A DNA stretch of 64,000 nucleotides. Source: Tragulus kanchil (lineage: Eukaryota; Chordata; Mammalia; Artiodactyla; Tragulidae). The notes under the pieces were generated by a model. The model ran no database searches. It was not told where the DNA came from and saw nothing but the letters and a program-made list of their open reading frames with translations. The translations under genes were made by a program, and so were the position numbers. Shown one piece after another: positions 21,437-33,464 of the stretch (positions within the stretch are counted from its first letter, which is position 1; each line of letters starts with the position of its first letter). The stretch spans positions 99,564,794 to 99,628,793 of the forward strand of contig JAIOJX010000032.1 of NCBI GenBank assembly GCA_022376925.1, given 5' to 3'.

Positions 21437-21535
21437 CAGCTTTAGTATTTATTACTTAGTGATCTTGGGCAAGTCTTTTGCCTACACTGAACCTCAGTTT
21501 CCTCAACCATGATATAGAAATAATCATACACTCTT
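21437..21535 (+). repeat. MIR element
   Basis: 'ttagtgatcttgggcaagtc' then 'gaacctcagtttcctcaacc' and 'tatagaaataatcatacac' match the MIR central domain (gaccttgggcaagtcactta, cctcagtttcctcatctgta). Confidence 0.7.
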
Positions 21536-21721
21536 GAATTAGAAGAAGAGAAAATATTAGAAGAATTAGAGAAAATATTTTTAAATGGCCAGTAGGGTTG
21601 CTGAAGTAGAACACTTCTTTTAAAACCATATCTTCATCCCTGAAATGATTATTATAATCTTGTGGTGAGGGACTGGAGGTAAAATGTAAAAGGTGGGAGA
21701 ATTAAGCTGTAATGATTAGGC

Positions 21722-21920
21722 ATTGAGTCTCAACTCTGCCCTATTTTTTTAGCTGTGTGACCTGGAAAAAACAATGAGATGATCTTTCTGGGATAGTCTC
21801 CTGACATATGAAATGGAGAATTGGTAATCCCACAGCAATCTGTGTCTCATAAATTACCTGGTGGTTGGTAGAGCTTTGAAAACCCTCTACATATTATTTG
21901 CCTTTCAAATGTGAGCTATT
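21722..21920 (+). repeat. MIR element, degenerate
   Basis: 'agctgtgtgacctggaaaaa', 'tatgaaatggagaattggta' and a distal 'gtagagctttgaaaaccctc' are in MIR order. Similarity is weak. Confidence 0.4.
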
Positions 21921-23231
21921 ATTATGCCTTAGAGACCTCTTAGCAAGCCCTGAAGGCCTGTAGATGTGGTTAGCCCTGACTTTGAAATTATCTGATGAAA
22001 GAATTCTCACAGTCCCAGCAAAGAACAAGAAATAGCCACGGGGAGGCAATGTGAGTAAGATTTTAACTCACTTGGGAAGAACTTTCTAACAATGTGGTAT
22101 GTGTGATAGCTTTCATTTGGTAAAATTTTCCAAATAACCTGAGCTGCCTGGTGAGAGACTGAGCTCTCCTTTGTTGGCCATGGTCTAATGGAAAGAGAGA
22201 GAGCCATCTGTCAAGGATGCCATAGGGTGGACAGTGGCACTGGTAGGAAATATACTCACTTAACAAACATTTAGTATTTTTGTCTCCAGCGTTCACCATA
22301 TGCAGGAGTCTGTGATAGGCATCAAAGATGAACAAAATTTGATCCCAGAATGAGTTGGGATTGTTGGCTATTAGCAACAGAGAGCAATGGCTTTGTCTAT
22401 CATTTTTTCAGAAAGGCGAGTTGTGGAGACTATTCTGAATATTGCAGAGTTAAGGATAGATTGAGCGTCTGAGGAAGTACAGAGGGGACAAGGACAGGCC
22501 AGCGGATCACAGAAGCAGGAACAAGTGGACTCTGTAGAAAGAATGATTTGGCTCAGGTTCTCTCAACATTTTATCACAGCATGTGACTTTCCTCAAGATT
22601 CTAATTCCCTGGTGAAAGATTCTGGCCTAATTTTCCTTACCTCCTGAAGGGAAGATGTGCATCTCTGTGTGTGTATGTGTTTGTGAGTAATGGAAATCTT
22701 TATCAGCCATTTAATCTGGATCACATGGAATGAGGTGGTGGCATAATTAATTCAATGAGAAGGGATTGGATTGCTGTTATCAAAATCATGAGTAGGGAAT
22801 CCTGGCAAAGCCATAGATAAGACAGATATTGGTACATGCCTAGCCCTCAAGAGTCACAGTGCAATGGGGGACACACAAATAAACAGCAGTCGTGAAGAAC
22901 TGCAGGCCCCCTGTGGAGGTTCCTAAGTAGCTCAGCCAGGCTTGGGGGTTCCTGAGGAGCACGGTTGATGCGAATTGTATTTTCAGAGAAGAGGAGGAAG
23001 TAGGTGAAAATGTTGGTGGAAGAGAAGAGGGTCTGTAGCTCCTTCTGATTCTAAGATAACGTGGTTCTAAGCACTGAACCCCCAGGAATCAGTAAGCCCT
23101 TGATATTTTGTGATGCTTTTCATGTTATGATTTTGGCTTTGTTTCCCCAATTAGACCATAAACTCTGTAAAGGTGAGGATCTATCTTATACACCTTGGGT
23201 CTCCTGTTCCTAGGTTGTATGCTTATTAGGC
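21921..23231. other. Single-copy sequence, mostly unassigned
   Basis: No exon recognised. A 104-codon frame on the minus strand (22063-22377) has no recognisable domain. Around 23150-23215 'taaactctgtaaaggtgagg' resembles the L2-type 3' end motif 'gtaagctccatgagggcagg'. Confidence 0.4.
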
Positions 23232-23511
23232 TGAACTCACACAGTCTCAGAGCCCTGGAATTAATCCTGCTTTCCATATTCCATGGTTGAGGAAATAGGA
23301 GTCCAATTGGCCCTGATAAGCTGCCCACAATCCCAAAGCTGATTCAAAGAGCAGAACTGAAGTGACATGTTCAAATGCTCTTAGAGAGTTTTATGAACCC
23401 TTTCTTGTTTTTTTAAAATAAGTGTTAGTTGCACATACTTAACTGGGTTATGTAATTACTTATAATATACATGCAATAATCATACATTTAATTAGGTCAT
23501 AATCCTCATGG

Positions 23512-23702
23512 CTCAGTGGTAAAGAATCTACCTGCCAATTCAGGTGGCAGGTTCGATCCCTGGGTTGGGAAGATTCTCTGGAGAAGGAATGGCAACCCAC
23601 TCCAGTATTCTTGCCTGGAAAATCCCTTGAATAGAGGAACCTGGCACACTATAGTCAATGGGGTTGCAAATGAGTCAGACACAACTTAATGACTAAATAA
23701 CA
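23512..23702 (+). mobile_element. Bov-tA SINE (sense)
   Basis: 'catggctcagtggtaaagaa', 'caggttcgatccctgggttg', 'gaatggcaacccactccagt', 'agtcagacacaacttaatga', 'ctaaataacaat'. The first ~8 bases of the canonical head are missing or diverged. Confidence 0.9.
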
Positions 23703-24682
23703 ATATATTATGTTCCCTGGCTGTGTCTAGCAGAGTGCTGGATATGGGGTGAGGGCAGGGAGAAGTGTTGAACATAGAGTCTCAACTGTGTAAGTGGAGC
23801 GGATCTTAGAAAATTAAGTGCCAAGAAAAAGAGTGTAGATGGATGAATTGGATGCATTCAAGGCTCAAGTCAAAGAAGAGTATCCAGACCATGAATAACC
23901 AGATAGTACATGCACCCTTGAAGGAAAGAACACACTACTCAGATCAAAGTCAGTTACTGTGCTCCAAGAGTGTGAGGATGCTGTCAGAACCTGTACATTT
24001 TTAAGTGAAGATAAAAACCTAGGTGTATGTCAAGGATCTTATAATTTTTTTAAATATTGCAAGAATCTAAAATGGTTGTAAGCATAGTACAGTGATATAA
24101 TTTTTAAAATTCTCTTGATTTATGTTGTTCCTGCTTTAGAGGTTTCTCTAATTTGTCTGCTATTATGTCATAAGTCTTAATGGAGAAGTACTTGTTACAG
24201 AGGATGTGTCTTCCAATCAAGAAAAAGAAAATAGCAACTTGGGTCATTTGTCCTGGGGATGTACAGAAAGGAAGAAATTGACAAAAAATCACACAGAAAG
24301 ATTCTGAGTCATCTCTCACCTCTACCTCCTGCTGTGTAGCCTCATCTTGACAAAAGGTAGAATAACAAGTGATAGAGCTACTATCCATGCAGGGTGAAAT
24401 TTTGAACTCACACAGTCTCAGAGCCCTGGAATTAATCCTGCTTTCCATATTCCATGGTTGAGGAAATAGGAGTCCAATTGGCCCTGATAAGCTGCCCACA
24501 ATCCCAAAGCTGATTCAAAGAGCAGAACTGAAGTGACATGTTCAAATGCTCTTAGAGAGTTTTATGAACCCTTTCTTGTTTTTTTAAAATAAGTGTTAGT
24601 TGCACATACTTAACTGGGTTATGTAATTACTTATAATATACATGCAATAATCATACATTTAATTAGGTCATAATCCTCATGG

Positions 24683-24873
24683 CTCAGTGGTAAAGAATCT
24701 ACCTGCCAATTCAGGTGGCAGGTTCGATCCCTGGGTTGGGAAGATTCTCTGGAGAAGGAATGGCAACCCACTCCAGTATTCTTGCCTGGAAAATCCCTTG
24801 AATAGAGGAACCTGGCACACTATAGTCAATGGGGTTGCAAATGAGTCAGACACAACTTAATGACTAAATAACA
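24683..24873 (+). mobile_element. Bov-tA SINE, duplicate of 23512-23702
   Basis: Same element at an offset of 1171 in the right copy of duplication 8. Confidence 0.9.
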
Positions 24874-25570
24874 ATATATTATGTTCCCTGGCTGTGTCTA
24901 GCAGAGTGCTGGATATGGGGTGAGGGCAGGGAGAAGTGTTGAACATAGAGTCTCAACTGTGTAAGTGGAGCGGATCTTAGAAAATTAAGTGCCAAGAAAA
25001 AGAGTGTAGATGGATGAATTGGATGCATTCAAGGCTCAAGTCAAAGAAGAGTATCCAGACCATGAATAACCAGATAGTACATGCACCCTTGAAGGAAAGA
25101 ACACACTACTCAGATCAAAGTCAGTTACTGTGCTCCAAGAGTGTGAGGATGCTGTCAGAACCTGTACATTTTTAAGTGAAGATAAAAACCTAGGTGTATG
25201 TCAAGGATCTTATAATTTTTTTAAATATTGCAAGAATCTAAAATGGTTGTAAGCATAGTACAGTGATATAATTTTTAAAATTCTCTTGATTTATGTTGTT
25301 CCTGCTTTAGAGGTTTCTCTAATTTGTCTGCTATTATGTCATAAGTCTTAATGGAGAAGTACTTGTTACAGAGGATGTGTCTTCCAATCAAGAAAAAGAA
25401 AATAGCAACTTGGGTCATTTGTCCTGGGGATGTACAGAAAGGAAGAAATTGACAAAAAATCACACAGAAAGATTCTGAGTCATCTCTCACCTCTACCTCC
25501 TGCTGTGTAGCCTCATCTTGACAAAAGGTAGAATAACAAGTGATAGAGCTACTATCCATGCAGGGTGAAA

Positions 25571-26749
25571 GGACTCAGGAATACAGGAAACCAGAGTCTA
25601 CTCCTCTGGGAATTGCCTTGGAGAGACAGCAAGAACTCAGTATTTGACACCACGTTCCATAGGAGAGCATCATATTATATGTGTGTTTGGAGATGTCTCT
25701 AATAATACATCTAAGTACTATTCCTGCTTCCACATCACCTGTCCACACCCAGGACATCCCAGGGAGAGGATGTGAAGAGGTCCAGCACAGGAAGCTGGGA
25801 GAGAACTGGCCTCAGAAGTCACAAAATACAGGGATTCTGTCTAGTACCAAAGATTTCAGCTGTGGAGATAGCACAGTATTCCAAAGAACCAGAAAGACAT
25901 GCTGCATCTTAGCAGGCTCTATACAGGGTCTAGGGCCACAATCTGCCCTTCAGTTCTACAGTAGATCTAGAGGAACCACACAGTTCTAAAGTCACAAGGG
26001 CATGCTAGTCCTTCTCCTGCACCCTTGGCCACTAGCATTTATAGAGGGAGCCAAGGTGACCAAAGAGACTCCCAGCCCAGAAGAGATGGAGGTGAGATTC
26101 ACAGACAAGATTCCATTTTTCACCACGATTTCATGAAGGTAGAGGCCCATAAAGCAGTTAGAAGAGTTTTAGGAAGTACTAGAGTCACGTTTTCTTAGTA
26201 TGTTTGGTTTTTATGAGGCTCAGGGAAACCCAAACACCACTGCCAGGCTGAATCTGGCCCATGGATAATTCAACCCCACATTTAATATAAGAAGAAACTG
26301 ATGTCCAGAAAGGACAGATGTCAAGGGTCACAGGATGAGTCCATATCCTTTAGGATGAACTGGGTAAAAATATCTGAAAACGTTGGGGCTTACAATGTCA
26401 TACAACTAGAATTATAGGGAAGGCACTTCCAAGGTCTGTTAACTCAGAAGCTTAATGATTTCAGTACTCTGAGTTCACTTTTCCAAACCTCCTGGCTTTC
26501 CACTTCATGGTCACAAGAAGTTCGCCCTGCTTTAGGCATCATGTCCTCACATGCCAGTATGCAGAAACAGGGAGTAAAAGGAATCTCATCAGGTTGGAAA
26601 TTTTTTTCTTGAAACCTCCTTGCCCCTGCTTTGTCTCAATGGTCAGAATTGGGTCATGGACCCACTGCTAAAATAGTCACCTGCAAAAATGAATAAGACT
26701 TTGGTTGTCGACTTTGATCAGTAATGATTTACACTCTTTTTTTAAAAAA
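25571..26749. other. Single-copy sequence, nothing recognised
   Basis: No repeat family recognised and no exon. A 102-codon plus-strand frame (25681-25989) shows no domain. Not duplicated. Confidence 0.45.
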
Positions 26750-26871
26750 AACTTTTTAAAAAGTTTGTATTGGGGTATTGCTGATAAACAATGTTGCAGT
26801 AGTTTCAGGTGAGCAGTGAAGGGACTCAGCCATACATATACATGGATCTATTCTCCCCAAACCCCTCCTAT
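26750..26871 (-). mobile_element. L1 3' UTR fragment (antisense)
   Basis: 'tgtattggggtattgctgat', 'aacaatgttgcagtagtttc' and 'ccatacatatacatggatct' follow the artiodactyl L1 3' end in reverse. The adjoining CHR SINE begins at about 26872. Confidence 0.65.
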
Positions 26872-27031
26872 CCAGGCTGTGCAGTGGCTTCTCCTGCTGC
26901 AGAGCACAGGCTCTAAGGCATGCAGGCTTAGTTGCCCTGTGGCATATGGGATCTTCCCGGACCAGGGATTGAACCCACGTCCCTTGCATTGGCAGGTGGA
27001 TGCTTAACCACAGGACCACCAGGAAAGTCCC
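26872..27031 (-). mobile_element. CHR-type tRNA SINE (antisense)
   Basis: 'ctgctgcagagcacaggctc', 'ggcatatgggatcttcccgg', 'accagggattgaacccacgt', 'ccaggaaagtcccc'. Joined directly to the L1 fragment on its left. Confidence 0.85.
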
Positions 27032-27554
27032 CTACACTTTGGTTTTGAGCCCACCTTCCCTGAGCAAATTGCTACTTTGTTATCTTTTTTAAAAAGTCAG
27101 AATTCTGTTAGTAAGGAAGGCAGGGATTAGCATGACTACTGGGGACACCTGCCCCTGTGATGAATCTAGAAGCACCTCCTGACACCTCTGATACCCAGCC
27201 AGGCTCCCACCCCCAGCACCCACAGAGGGATAGGCTCTGATCAACTCATAATGTTCACAGTTGACTGCAAAATTGATATTTGCTCTGTTCTCAGGAACAT
27301 AGCAAAAATAACAGAGGATATTTTAATAGCCTTCTTAAATGAGCTACCGATCCAAATTTGAACTAAAATCTCTACCAACAAGATAAAGAGAAACATTTCC
27401 ATCTTCCCTTTTTCCTATGCTTATCATGTCTTCTCCTTCCTATTCCTTAACCAAATATAACTGAGCTAACATAAATATTAAATATAACATTCATTATATG
27501 TTAAATATTATATTAAATGCAATAAATAGTTAATCAACTTTTAATATACATTGG

Positions 27555-27695
27555 TTTCATATAAATCTCACCACGATTCTGTGAGGTTAGTACCACCATC
27601 CTTACTTTATAGATTCTGACTTTGAAAAGGTTTAGGTATTAATAGTTTATCCACAGTCACTCAGCTGATAATAGTCCAACCAGCATTCACCTGGT
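27555..27695 (+). repeat. MIR element
   Basis: 'ctcaccacgattctgtgagg', 'ttagtaccaccatccttact' and 'cagtcactcagctgataata' follow the MIR consensus. Duplicate at 28648-28788. Confidence 0.6.
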
Positions 27696-27815
27696 GTAAT
27701 TTACAGACAAAACCTGAGACTTTGTCCAGGAGAGTTCCCATTGTTTTCAAATATTTTGCAGATTTGGGGCACTCAAATATCCAGCACAACCCACTCCTTT
27801 GAAGCTCCTAGTGTT

Positions 27816-27836
27816 AAAAAAAAAAAAAAAAAAAAA
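27816..27836. repeat. Poly-A run, 21 bases
   Basis: Homopolymer; 22 bases in the duplicate at 28909-28930. I see no clear SINE or LINE body ending here, so its origin is unclear. Confidence 0.8.
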
Positions 27837-28242
27837 CATATTTAGGTCGTTCATTTTATTTTTTGTTCCCCCAGAGTTTTCTCTGAAGTGTTACACTAAA
27901 AATATGTCATTCTATTAATGTCTTTTTTATTCCCTTTTCCAATCCTCCAAAGCTTTATAAGATTTTACCTTTGTCAAGTGCAGAAATTGCCTTGATTTCT
28001 TAAAGTGACAAAATTATTCTTGGGTGTTTGACAAGGCGCTCCGCCAGCCTCGCAGATAAAACCAGCAGGCCCTTGAGTCTCGGAGGCATCTCTGCAGAGG
28101 TGGCCCAGAGACGGATCTAAAGGCTAGTAGACATCTCTCCTGCTTTGGCTAAGAATCTAATTTTCTTAGTCACGGCCCACTGTGGCAGGGTTAGGAAATG
28201 AAAATATCGTGATGTGAACATCAGGCAACCCTCCATTCCAAT

Positions 28243-28380
28243 GCCAGCTCCATGGGGTTTTGGCTGCGTGATCCCAGGCAAGTATCCTTACTTCTCTGGG
28301 CTCTAAACCGTTTGTAAACCAATCACGATACGCCCACATCATAGTATTGCAATGTGAATTGATGCCGTGAGTGGGCCATA
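28243..28380 (+). repeat. MIR element, left copy truncated at junction
   Basis: 'tgatcccaggcaagtatcct', 'tacttctctgggctctaaac' in MIR order. The fuller version is at 29330-29545; a third copy is at 30500-30698. Confidence 0.55.
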
Positions 28381-29329
28381 GCCTGATACCCAAATAGCAA
28401 ATAACAGAGGATATTTTAATAGCCTTCTTAAATGAGCTACCGATCCAAATTTGAACTAAAATCTCTACCAACAAGATAAAGAGAAACATTTCCATCTTCC
28501 CTTTTTCCTATGCTTATCATGTCTTCTCCTTCCTATTCCTTAACCAAATATAACTGAGCTAACATAAATATTAAATATAACATTCATTATATGTTAAATA
28601 TTATATTAAATGCAATAAATAGTTAATCAACTTTTAATATACATTGGTTTCATATAAATCTCACCACGATTCTGTGAGGTTAGTACCACCATCCTTACTT
28701 TATAGATTCTGACTTTGAAAAGGTTTAGGTATTAATAGTTTATCCACAGTCACTCAGCTGATAATAGTCCAACCAGCATTCACCTGGTGTAATTTACAGA
28801 CAAAACCTGAGACTTTGTCCAGGAGAGTTCCCATTGTTTTCAAATATTTTGCAGATTTGGGGCACTCAAATATCCAGCACAACCCACTCCTTTGAAGCTC
28901 CTAGTGTTAAAAAAAAAAAAAAAAAAAAAACATATTTAGGTCGTTCATTTTACTTTTTGTTCCCCCAGAGTTTTCTCTGAAGTGTTACACTAAAAATATG
29001 TCATTCTATTAATGTCTTTTTTATTCCCTTTTCCAATCCTCCAAAGCTTTATAAGATTTTACCTTTGTCAAGTGCAGAAATTGCCTTGATTTCTTAAAGT
29101 GACAAAATTATTCTTGGGTGTTTGACAAGGCGCTCCGCCAGCCTCGCAGATAAAACCAGCAGGCCCTTGAGTCTCGGAGGCATCTCTGCAGAGGTGGCCC
29201 AGAGACGGATCTAAAGGCTAGTAGACATCTCTCCTGCTTTGGCTCAGAATCTAATTTTCTTAGTCACGGCCCACTGTGGCAGGGTTAGGAAATGAAAATA
29301 TCGTGATGTGAACATCAGGCAACCCTCCA

Positions 29330-29545
29330 TTCCAATGCCAGCTCCATGGGGTTTTGGCTGCGTGATCCCAGGCAAGTATCCTTACTTCTCTGGGCTCTAA
29401 ACCGTTTGTAAACCAATCACGATAACGCCCACATCATAGTATTGTCAATGTGAATTGATGCCGTGAGTGGGCCATAAAGCACCAGTGTGATGCTTGGCAT
29501 GTAACTGATGCTCAGAGACTAGTAGTAGCCATGATTATCGTCATT
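29330..29545 (+). repeat. MIR element
   Basis: Extends the previous match with 'gcaccagtgtgatgcttggc', 'atgtaactgatgctcagaga' and 'ctagtagtagccatgattat', the 3' half of MIR. This is the most complete of three copies made by duplications 9 and 10. Confidence 0.6.
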
Positions 29546-29745
29546 GGTCCAGGTTTCATGGCTGCAATCTCTGTACAGTGTGAGCATCTTCTCCTGCAAC
29601 TACCCTTTCTTGATCAAACAGGGAGATCAGACAGAGGTGAAAGGAGAGGGGGTTTGGACTCCTAAATACAGACTGAATGCAAAGCCCCCAGAGTGACAGG
29701 ATCTTGGCTTCATATGTGGAAACAGTTGGCATCATATAGAAGAGT

Positions 29746-29968
29746 GGGCTTCCCAGGTCCCCCAGTGGTAAAGAATCTACTTGCCATTCAGTAGCTGCAG
29801 GAGATGGAGGTTCAATCCCTGGGTTGGGAAGATCCCTTGGAGAAGGGAATGGCAGTCCACTCTGGTATTCTCACCTGGACAATCCCATGGACAGAGGAGC
29901 CTAGTGGGCTACAGTCCATGGGGTCACAAAGAGTTGGACATAACTGAAGTGACTTAGCATGCACACAC
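29746..29968 (+). mobile_element. Bov-tA SINE (sense)
   Basis: 'gggcttcccaggtcccccag', 'ggttcaatccctgggttggg', 'gcctagtgggctacagtcca', 'gacttagcatgcacacac'. Full length. Confidence 0.92.
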
Positions 29969-30239
29969 AAAGAAGAGTAGGGCTTAGTTTATGTGGTTCC
30001 AAAAAAAACTCTGGTCAAAGGGTAGAAGGTATAGGAAAACAGATGTTAGGTGAGTATCAGGAAAATGGTTCTCACAGTCAAAAGGCCAGAGGTGAGTGAG
30101 GCTGCCTGAAGAGGCAGTGAACTCTGTCTCCTTGCAACTACACAAGTAGAAATGGACGACCACTTGTTATATAGTTTTGTGCTTGTGTATATACTGTGTT
30201 GGCCCAGATTTTCAAAACTGTGGTAAAATGCACATAACT

Positions 30240-30416
30240 TTGGGATTCACTTGTAGCTCAGCTGGTAAAGGATCCATCTGCAATGCAGGAGACTCTGGTT
30301 CAATTACTGAGTCAGGAAGTTCCCCTGGAGGAGGGAAAGGCTACCCACTCCAACATTCTTGCCTGGAGAATTCCATGGCTCGTCCATGGATCTGAAAGAA
30401 TTGGACACAACTTTCA
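30240..30416 (+). mobile_element. Bov-tA/Bov-A SINE (sense) inserted in an old L1
   Basis: 'gattcacttgtagctcagct', 'ggtaaaggatccatctgcaa', 'aaggctacccactccaacat', 'gaattggacacaactttcac'. L1-like sequence lies on both sides (see 31570-32220). Flanking 'aacttt' on each side may be the remains of the target-site duplication. Copies at 31393-31569 and 32637-32813. Confidence 0.88.
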
Positions 30417-30899
30417 CGCATGGCATTTGCCATCCTAGCCATTTTGAAGTATTTCCAAGTGGTTCAGGAATATTGCTGCTATATTATTTGTAACCAGTCG
30501 GGGTTTTGGCTGCGTGATCCCAGGCAAGTATCCTTACTTCTCTGGGCTCTAAACCGTTTGTAAACCAATCACGATAACGCCCACATCATAGTATTGTCAA
30601 TGTGAATTGATGCCGTGAGTGGGCCATAAAGCACCAGTGTGATGCTTGGCATGTAACTGATGCTCAGAGACTAGTAGTAGCCATGATTATCGTCATTGGT
30701 CCAGGTTTCATGGCTGCAATCTCTGTACAGTGTGAGCATCTTCTCCTGCAACTACCCTTTCTTGATCAAACAGGGAGATCAGACAGAGGTGAAAGGAGAG
30801 GGGGTTTGGACTCCTAAATACAGACTGAATGCAAAGCCCCCAGAGTGACAGGATCTTGGCTTCATATGTGGAAACAGTTGGCATCATATAGAAGAGTGG

Positions 30900-31121
30900 G
30901 CTTCCCAGGTCCCCCAGTGGTAAAGAATCTACTTGCCATTCAGTAGCTGCAGGAGATGGAGGTTCAATCCCTGGGTTGGGAAGATCCCTTGGAGAAGGGA
31001 ATGGCAGTCCACTCTGGTATTCTCACCTGGACAATCCCATGGACAGAGGAGCCTAGTGGGCTACAGTCCATGGGGTCACAAAGAGTTGGACATAACTGAA
31101 GTGACTTAGCATGCACACACA
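30900..31121 (+). mobile_element. Bov-tA SINE, duplicate of 29746-29968
   Basis: Same element at an offset of 1153. Confidence 0.92.
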
Positions 31122-31392
31122 AAAGAAGAGTAGGGCTTAGTTTATGTGGTTCCAAAAAAAACTCTGGTCAAAGGGTAGAAGGTATAGGAAAACAGATGTT
31201 AGGTGAGTATCAGGAAAATGGTTCTCACAGTCAAAAGGCCAGAGGTGAGTGAGGCTGCCTGAAGAGGCAGTGAACTCTGTCTCCTTGCAACTACACAAGT
31301 AGAAATGGACGACCACTTGTTATATAGTTTTGTGCTTGTGTATATACTGTGTTGGCCCAGATTTTCAAAACTGTGGTAAAATGCACATAACT

Positions 31393-31569
31393 TTGGGATT
31401 CACTTGTAGCTCAGCTGGTAAAGGATCCATCTGCAATGCAGGAGACTCTGGTTCAATTACTGAGTCAGGAAGTTCCCCTGGAGGAGGGAAAGGCTACCCA
31501 CTCCAACATTCTTGCCTGGAGAATTCCATGGCTCGTCCATGGATCTGAAAGAATTGGACACAACTTTCA
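31393..31569 (+). mobile_element. Bov-tA/Bov-A SINE, second copy
   Basis: Same as 30240-30416 at an offset of 1153. Confidence 0.88.
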
Positions 31570-32220
31570 CGCATGGCATTTGCCATCCTAGCCATTTTGA
31601 AGTATTTCCAAGTGGTTCAGGAATATTGCTGCTATATTATTTGTAACCAGTCTCCAAGAACATTTTCATCTTGCAAAACTAAAGCTCTATAGCCATTAAA
31701 CACCAACTCCCATTGACCCCTCCCCCAGCCCCTGGCAACTGCCATTTTGGTTTCAGTCTCTGTGGATTGGACTACTTAGGGTCTCATATAAGTGGAATTA
31801 GTTATACAGTATTTATCTTTTAGTGATGGACTCATTTCACTGACCAATAGCATCCTCACGATTCATCCATTTTGTGACACATACCAGAATTTACTTCCTC
31901 TTTAAGACTGAATAGTATCCCTTGTATGCATATGCCACATTTTTCTTCTTCATTCATCTGTCGATGGACACTTGTGTTGCTTCTACCTTTTGACACTTGG
32001 TGAATGATGCTGCTCTCAACATGGGTGTGTACATAACTCTTCAGTACTCTGCTTTTAGTCTTCTGGGCATACACCTGGAAGTGGAATTGCTAGGTCAGAG
32101 AGTAATTCGAGTGTTAATTTTTGAGGCACCACTAGCAACACACAAGTGTTCTACTGACAATGCACAAGTGTTCTATTTCTCTCCATCCATGTCAATGCTT
32201 AATGCTTTCTGGTTTTGAGG
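31570..32220 (-). mobile_element. Old L1 (L1M-type) 3' region, antisense
   Basis: 'catcttgcaaaactaaagct', 'cccccagcccctggcaactg', 'gactgaatagtatcccttgt', 'gtcgatggacacttgtgttg', 'aagtggaattgctaggtcag' follow antisense L1M in order. The piece before the SINE (31368-31392, 'ggtaaaatgcacataacttt') belongs to the same element. Frames here are shadows of decayed ORF2. Confidence 0.82.
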
Positions 32221-32564
32221 GTATAGTTGTTTGGTTCTGCATTTTCATACCAACTCTCCCAAGACCTTGTAATGTGATCATGTTGACCTGGTTTTGAGGA
32301 CTTGGCTGAAGTTGGTCAGTTCTTTTTCTTTGATAACCAGTAAAATGTATACTCTTGACTGGCCTTCTCCTACTGGGCTCTCACACTCCAGGCTGCTCTC
32401 TTCCTGTCTTAGTCATCCTAGGGCCAGGTGCCAGACAACTAGGGACAATTCTGATGTCACACTAGCCCATCCTAAGTCCATTTGCCCTGCCTCACCCTAT
32501 TTTTCTGGCCCCGTAAGGGTCCTTCACATGCCCCACAGTAAGGGTTCCTCTGCATGGAGTGCTG

Positions 32565-32636
32565 TATATAGTTTTGTGCTTGTGTATATACTGTGTTGGC
32601 CCCGATTTTCAAAACTGTGGTAAAATGCACATAACT
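32565..32636. other. Start of right copy of duplication 11
   Basis: The third occurrence of the tract beginning 'tatatagttttgtgcttgtg' (also at about 30169 and 31321). It shows one change against the others (ggccccgattt against ggcccagattt). Confidence 0.7.
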
Positions 32637-32813
32637 TTGGGATTCACTTGTAGCTCAGCTGGTAAAGGATCCATCTGCAATGCAGGAGACTCTGGTTCAA
32701 TTACTGAGTCAGGAAGTTCCCCTGGAGGAGGGAAAGGCTACCCACTCCAACATTCTTGCCTGGAGAATTCCATGGCTCGTCCATGGATCTGAAAGAATTG
32801 GACACAACTTTCA
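32637..32813 (+). mobile_element. Bov-tA/Bov-A SINE, third copy
   Basis: Same as 31393-31569 at an offset of 1244. Confidence 0.88.
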
Positions 32814-33464
32814 CGCATGGCATTTGCCATCCTAGCCATTTTGAAGTATTTCCAAGTGGTTCAGGAATATTGCTGCTATATTATTTGTAACCAGTCTCCA
32901 AGAACATTTTCATCTTGCAAAACTAAAGCTCTATAGCCATTAAACACCAACTCCCATTGACCCCTCCCCCAGCCCCTGGCAACTGCCATTTTGGTTTCAG
33001 TCTCTGTGGATTGGACTACTTAGGGTCTCATATAAGTGGAATTAGTTATACAGTATTTATCTTTTAGTGATGGACTCATTTCACTGACCAATAGCATCCT
33101 CACGATTCATCCATTTTGTGACACATACCAGAATTTACTTCCTCTTTAAGACTGAATAGTATCCCTTGTATGCATATGCCACATTTTTCTTCTTCATTCA
33201 TCTGTCGATGGACACTTGTGTTGCTTCTACCTTTTGACACTTGGTGAATGATGCTGCTCTCAACATGGGTGTGTACATAACTCTTCAGTACTCTGCTTTT
33301 AGTCTTCTGGGCATACACCTGGAAGTGGAATTGCTAGGTCAGAGAGTAATTCGAGTGTTAATTTTTGAGGCACCACTAGCAACACACAAGTGTTCTACTG
33401 ACAATGCACAAGTGTTCTATTTCTCTCCATCCATGTCAATGCTTAATGCTTTCTGGTTTTGAGG
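32814..33464 (-). mobile_element. Old L1 antisense, duplicate of 31570-32220
   Basis: Same element at an offset of 1244. Confidence 0.82.

Larger units (their letters stand above)
23232..25570 (+). repeat. Direct duplication 8 (about 1.17 kb; 23232-24402 and 24403-25570)
   Basis: Offset 1171 throughout. The junction reads 'gcagggtgaaattttgaact', where the left copy's true continuation is 'gcagggtgaaaggactcagg' (25560 on). It carries one Bov-tA SINE. The junction creates an artificial 131-codon minus-strand frame (24104-24499). Confidence 0.93.
27304..29476 (+). repeat. Direct duplication 9 (about 1.09 kb; 27304-28395 and 28396-29476)
   Basis: Offset 1093. The left copy loses single bases just before the junction ('gatacgccc' against 'gataacgccc'; 'attgcaatg' against 'attgtcaatg'). 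The A-run differs (21 at 27816, 22 at 28909). The right copy's end overlaps the next duplication, so about 130 bp near its end occur three times. Confidence 0.93.
29347..31652 (+). repeat. Direct duplication 10 (1153 bp; 29347-30499 and 30500-31652)
   Basis: Abutting, offset 1153. The break is sharp: 'gtaaccagtc' is followed by 'ggggttttgg' at 30500 but by 'tccaagaaca' at 31653. It carries two SINEs. It overlaps duplication 9 on the left and duplication 11 on the right. Confidence 0.94.

Noticed and set aside
23512..23702. tRNA-like start of sense Bov-tA elements as a tRNA gene.
   Set aside because: The A/B-box-like head is degenerate, no cloverleaf or anticodon arm closes, and the body continues as a SINE.
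24104..24499. 131-codon minus-strand frame, one of the longest in the window.
   Set aside because: It crosses the junction of duplication 8 and fuses two stretches that are not adjacent in the underlying sequence.
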